Part shown: positions 6,640-8,482 of the stretch, piece after piece
Position numbering within the stretch: the first letter of the stretch is position 1
Layout of the letters: the number at the start of each line of letters is the position of its first letter
DNA from: an uncultured Prevotella sp.
GTDB lineage: Bacteria; Bacteroidota; Bacteroidia; Bacteroidales; Bacteroidaceae
Length of the DNA: 8,482 bases
Assembly (NCBI GenBank): GCA_934230965.1
Contig: CAKQFW010000085.1
Span: 1 to 8,482 of the forward strand
Direction: 5' to 3'
Notes under the pieces: generated by a model
What the model was told of the DNA's origin: nothing
Seen by the model: only the letters and a program-made list of their open reading frames with translations
The model's database searches: none
Position numbers and translations under genes: made by a program

Positions 6640-7491
6640 TTATTTCTTATACTTGCACTTGCAGTAAGGACAATTGTCGTAACGCGAGAGCACATGATAG
6701 GGTTGCATGCCCAAGAAGTGGCGACACTCAGGGTTAGGGCACTCGTATTGGTGCTGAAACTCGTTGGTAAGGCGGTCTTGTTCTTCAATGCTGTCGTCGG
6801 TAAAGCGGGCATAGAAAGCCCACACCGTAACCACGAGGCCGATGACGAAGAGGGCGAGGGCGATGTTAGCAAAGGTTTCGCCTAAGTCGAGGAAGCGCAG
6901 CGCACCGCTGAGCAAGGTGAAGATAGGTGTGAGTCCACTGAACAGTTGTAGGTTCTTTTGGCGCACACGCAAGGCTTGTTGGGCATCATGATAGTTGTTC
7001 CACACACGCTCTAAGGGGCGCAGGTCGTAGGTTTTTACCGCCTTTTGTGCGGGAGCCTTGGCGCCAGGCTGAGCAGCCTGAGGTGCAGCGGCAGGTGCTA
7101 CTTGCTGCTGAGCGGGTGCTCCGCACACCTGAAGCAGTATCTTTGTGGCCACGTCGATGATAAGGCTTAGCGCCACCTTATAGTGAAACTTGCCCATCTC
7201 GATGATGTCGTTAACCTTTACCGCCTTCTTCATGATCTGCATGCCGTTGACAAAGGTTACGTTCATCTCTTTCAGGTTTTGCACCGTCATGTTGCCCATG
7301 GCGTCGATGTTAATGAGGCAGTGGCCCTTCTGCATATCGGGTATGCAGCGGCTCACGCCATTGTCTACGCTGCCAGCGTTGCCATAGGGCGCCATATAAT
7401 ATTTGCCATTGATGTTAATGGCGATGAGCAAGCGCGACTGCTGTGCCTCTTTTCCCACCAGTATGGTCTTGCCGTATAGTCTGTTGTCCAT
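6640..7491 (-). CDS. FHA-like domain membrane protein with C-terminal zinc ribbon
   Basis: A 283-residue protein with three parts. Residues about 5-108 look like a divergent FHA domain (phosphothreonine-peptide reader): 'GVSR' (45-48), 'GHCLINID' (56-63) and 'NVTFVNGMQI' (77-86), then 'VKVNDIIEMGKFHY' (91-104). An Ala/Gln/Pro-rich linker (about 124-150) follows. Two predicted membrane helices (about 183-201 and 207-228) form a hairpin. The C-terminus is a zinc ribbon, Cys251-x4-Cys256 and Cys274-x2-Cys277 with an extra Cys279. With two helices, both the FHA domain and the ribbon would face the cytoplasm. Some FHA recognition residues are displaced, so phosphopeptide binding is not certain. 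It lies 58 bases after the LytTR gene on the same strand and ends at a terminator. Co-location with a probable Ser/Thr kinase gene supports a role in Thr-phosphorylation signalling; the actual function is unknown. Confidence 0.85.
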   Translation of the reverse strand: MDNRLYGKTILVGKEAQQSRLLIAININGKYYMAPYGNAGSVDNGVSRCIPDMQKGHCLINIDAMGNMTVQNLKEMNVTFVNGMQIMKKAVKVNDIIEMGKFHYKVALSLIIDVATKILLQVCGAPAQQQVAPAAAPQAAQPGAKAPAQKAVKTYDLRPLERVWNNYHDAQQALRVRQKNLQLFSGLTPIFTLLSGALRFLDLGETFANIALALFVIGLVVTVWAFYARFTDDSIEEQDRLTNEFQHQYECPNPECRHFLGMQPYHVLSRYDNCPYCKCKYKK

Positions 7492-7549
7492 ATCTTTTGT
7501 TTTCTTGTTTGCCGCACAACAAGGGTCGGCATCTTTATGTTACAATTAT

Positions 7550-7957
7550 TTATTCGTTAGAACTTGGGGCAGCGGGTCTGTTGCCCAAGGCACCATTGAC
7601 GAACGAGGCAACGTACATTTCCTTCAGTTTCTTCAGCGCATCTTTTGATATGCTGATGGTGTAGGCAAACATCTCGCCGTCGCTCAGGGTGATGCATTGC
7701 TTCAGCACGTTGATGTGATACACAAAGTCGAGGTTGACGATGTATCGCTTGCCGATGCGTGCAAACACGGCCCCCGCTTCGTGCAGGTTGTCGTTGATAA
7801 GCTTTTGCATCTGTGCCAGGTTCATGCACACGGCACCTTTTAGTTTATTACTCAGCACAAAATTGGTATAGTTGCCTTCGGCCTCAAAATACACTATTTT
7901 GGCAATGTCTATCTTATACAGCTCGTCGCGGCTGTTGATATACAAATACTTTTTCAT
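7550..7957 (-). CDS. Stand-alone LytTR-domain DNA-binding protein
   Basis: A 135-residue protein made almost entirely of a LytTR DNA-binding domain (about residues 4-113). Diagnostic segments are 'IVYFEAEGNYTNFVL' (21-35), 'MNLAQMQKLI' (45-54), 'FARIGKRYIVNLDFVYHIN' (65-83) and 'ISKDALKKLKEM' (103-114). A short tail rich in Ala, Pro, Ser and Asn follows (about 121-135). Usual LytTR regulators (AgrA, AlgR, LytR) carry an N-terminal receiver domain; here there is none, and no membrane segment either, so it cannot be controlled by Asp phosphorylation of its own chain. It starts 20 bases after the probable kinase stop codon, so the two are almost certainly co-transcribed. It is probably a cytosolic transcription factor; targets are unknown. 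Confidence 0.92.
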   Translation of the reverse strand: MKKYLYINSRDELYKIDIAKIVYFEAEGNYTNFVLSNKLKGAVCMNLAQMQKLINDNLHEAGAVFARIGKRYIVNLDFVYHINVLKQCITLSDGEMFAYTISISKDALKKLKEMYVASFVNGALGNRPAAPSSNE

Positions 7958-7977
7958 TGGCCAGCATATTTTATGTT

Positions 7978-8482
7978 TTAATACATATATTCATCGTCAA
8001 CGGCGGCACACGAGTCGAGGGCATAATCGTCGCTTGCTACAGAGTCGGCATATGCTTCGTCAACATAAGCCGAGTCGGCATACGCTGCGTCTTTGCTCGC
8101 ATCTTCATCGGCAGAGCCGAAATTTCCCATTGCGAGGAATAGCACCATGGCGGCCGCCAAGCATACGCATAGCACAACAACAAGCTGCTTCATGGCCAAC
8201 TTTGAGGTGCTGGGCTCGTCTGAGGACTCTGTGGGGGTGTTGTCGGGCTCGACGTCGGGATGGACTTTGGGTGCCAACTCTTCATCGGTGGGACTTGGCG
8301 TAGCGTTTGATGGCTGTGATGGGCGAGAAGGACGAATGGGTTGTGTGGGCTCGCTGCTGTTCGCAATAATGGTGTCGTCAACCTGAGTGAGGTCGGGGGC
8401 AGAGTAGGGTATGGTGCGGCCGTCGTCGAGGGCTTGCACAAATTCGGCTGCGGTCTGGAAACGAGCGTTGCGCTGCGGAGCC
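7978..8482 (-). CDS. Probable Hanks-type Ser/Thr protein kinase, C-terminal part (partial)
   Basis: The frame is open to the right edge of the window, so the gene's 5' part is missing; 167 residues are visible. The first ~22 residues, 'APQRNARFQTAAEFVQAL', match the final helix of eukaryotic-type Ser/Thr kinases (typically R-x-x-x-A-x-E-hydrophobic-x-x-A-L). A Pro/Ser/Thr-rich linker follows (about 25-94), then one predicted membrane helix (about 98-118) preceded by lysines. The C-terminal tail (about 119-167) is acidic and contains three AYxDx pentapeptides plus further Tyr and Asp residues. The layout (cytosolic kinase, linker, single TM, extracytoplasmic tail) is usual for membrane Hanks kinases, but no PASTA or other known sensor is seen. 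The kinase catalytic motifs lie outside the window, so the call rests on the short terminal match, the architecture and the FHA neighbour. Confidence 0.72.
   Translation of the reverse strand, partial: APQRNARFQTAAEFVQALDDGRTIPYSAPDLTQVDDTIIANSSEPTQPIRPSRPSQPSNATPSPTDEELAPKVHPDVEPDNTPTESSDEPSTSKLAMKQLVVVLCVCLAAAMVLFLAMGNFGSADEDASKDAAYADSAYVDEAYADSVASDDYALDSCAAVDDEYMY
8041..8085 (-). repeat. Three 15-bp in-frame tandem repeats encoding AYxDx pentapeptides
   Basis: Within the tail of the probable Ser/Thr kinase gene, three adjacent 15-bp units encode AYADS, AYVDE and AYADS. The first and third units differ at only two bases; the middle one is more diverged. Further Tyr/Asp-rich sequence follows without strict periodicity. 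Confidence 0.85.

Noticed and set aside
7492..7549. Possible separate promoter or attenuator between the LytTR and FHA genes
   Set aside because: No TAnnTTTG box is present on the minus strand, and the short stems that can be drawn (for example GCCG/CGGC or CTTGTT/AACAAG) have no T-tract. Co-transcription is the simpler reading.
7872..8303. A 143-residue open frame on the plus strand
   Set aside because: It crosses the LytTR and kinase genes in antisense, its composition (Arg/His-rich) is typical of a shadow frame, and no domain is visible.

Overview
The window reads as chromosomal DNA from a member of the Bacteroidales, most likely Prevotella or a close relative. The evidence is the promoter style (TAnnTTTG -7 boxes), the absence of strong Shine-Dalgarno sequences in front of most genes, the DUF177-rpmF-fabH gene order, and the protein families present: an 'AHQLGTP' histidine kinase, a Cytidylate_kin2 protein, and a LytTR-only regulator. 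The genus is an inference from sequence style.

Left part, plus strand. The window opens on the 3' end of a 5S rRNA gene and its strong intrinsic terminator (63-99), so an rRNA operon lies to the left. A membrane histidine kinase with no adjacent response regulator follows (about 167-1336). A 283-bp intergenic region holds an AT-rich 11-bp tandem repeat and a good Bacteroidetes promoter. That promoter drives a tight operon: a DUF177/YceD-like protein, ribosomal protein L32 (rpmF), and beta-ketoacyl-ACP synthase III (fabH). A strong terminator at 3430-3476 closes the operon. A separate cytidylate kinase-like gene ends the plus-strand block at 4182.

Middle. The plus-strand and minus-strand blocks converge at 4183-4304. 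This junction is filled by eight units of a 14-bp tandem repeat that runs into the stop codon of the next gene.

Right part, minus strand. A response regulator (6433-5744) and a PhoR-like histidine kinase (5729-4305) form a two-component operon. Its promoter carries three 11-bp-spaced GTAA(C/A)(C/A) half-sites just upstream of a TAACTTTG -7 box, which looks like an OmpR/PhoB-family operator and suggests autoregulation. Further upstream is a second minus-strand gene set: the C-terminal end of a probable Hanks-type Ser/Thr kinase (partial, runs off the right edge), a stand-alone LytTR DNA-binding protein, and a membrane protein joining a divergent FHA domain, two membrane helices and a zinc ribbon. 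A hairpin with a T-tract (6561-6634) ends this set.

The Ser/Thr kinase, LytTR and FHA set is the most interesting part. It looks like a phospho-signalling module in which a membrane kinase, a phosphothreonine-reader-like protein and a receiver-less transcription factor are encoded together. How they connect is inference.
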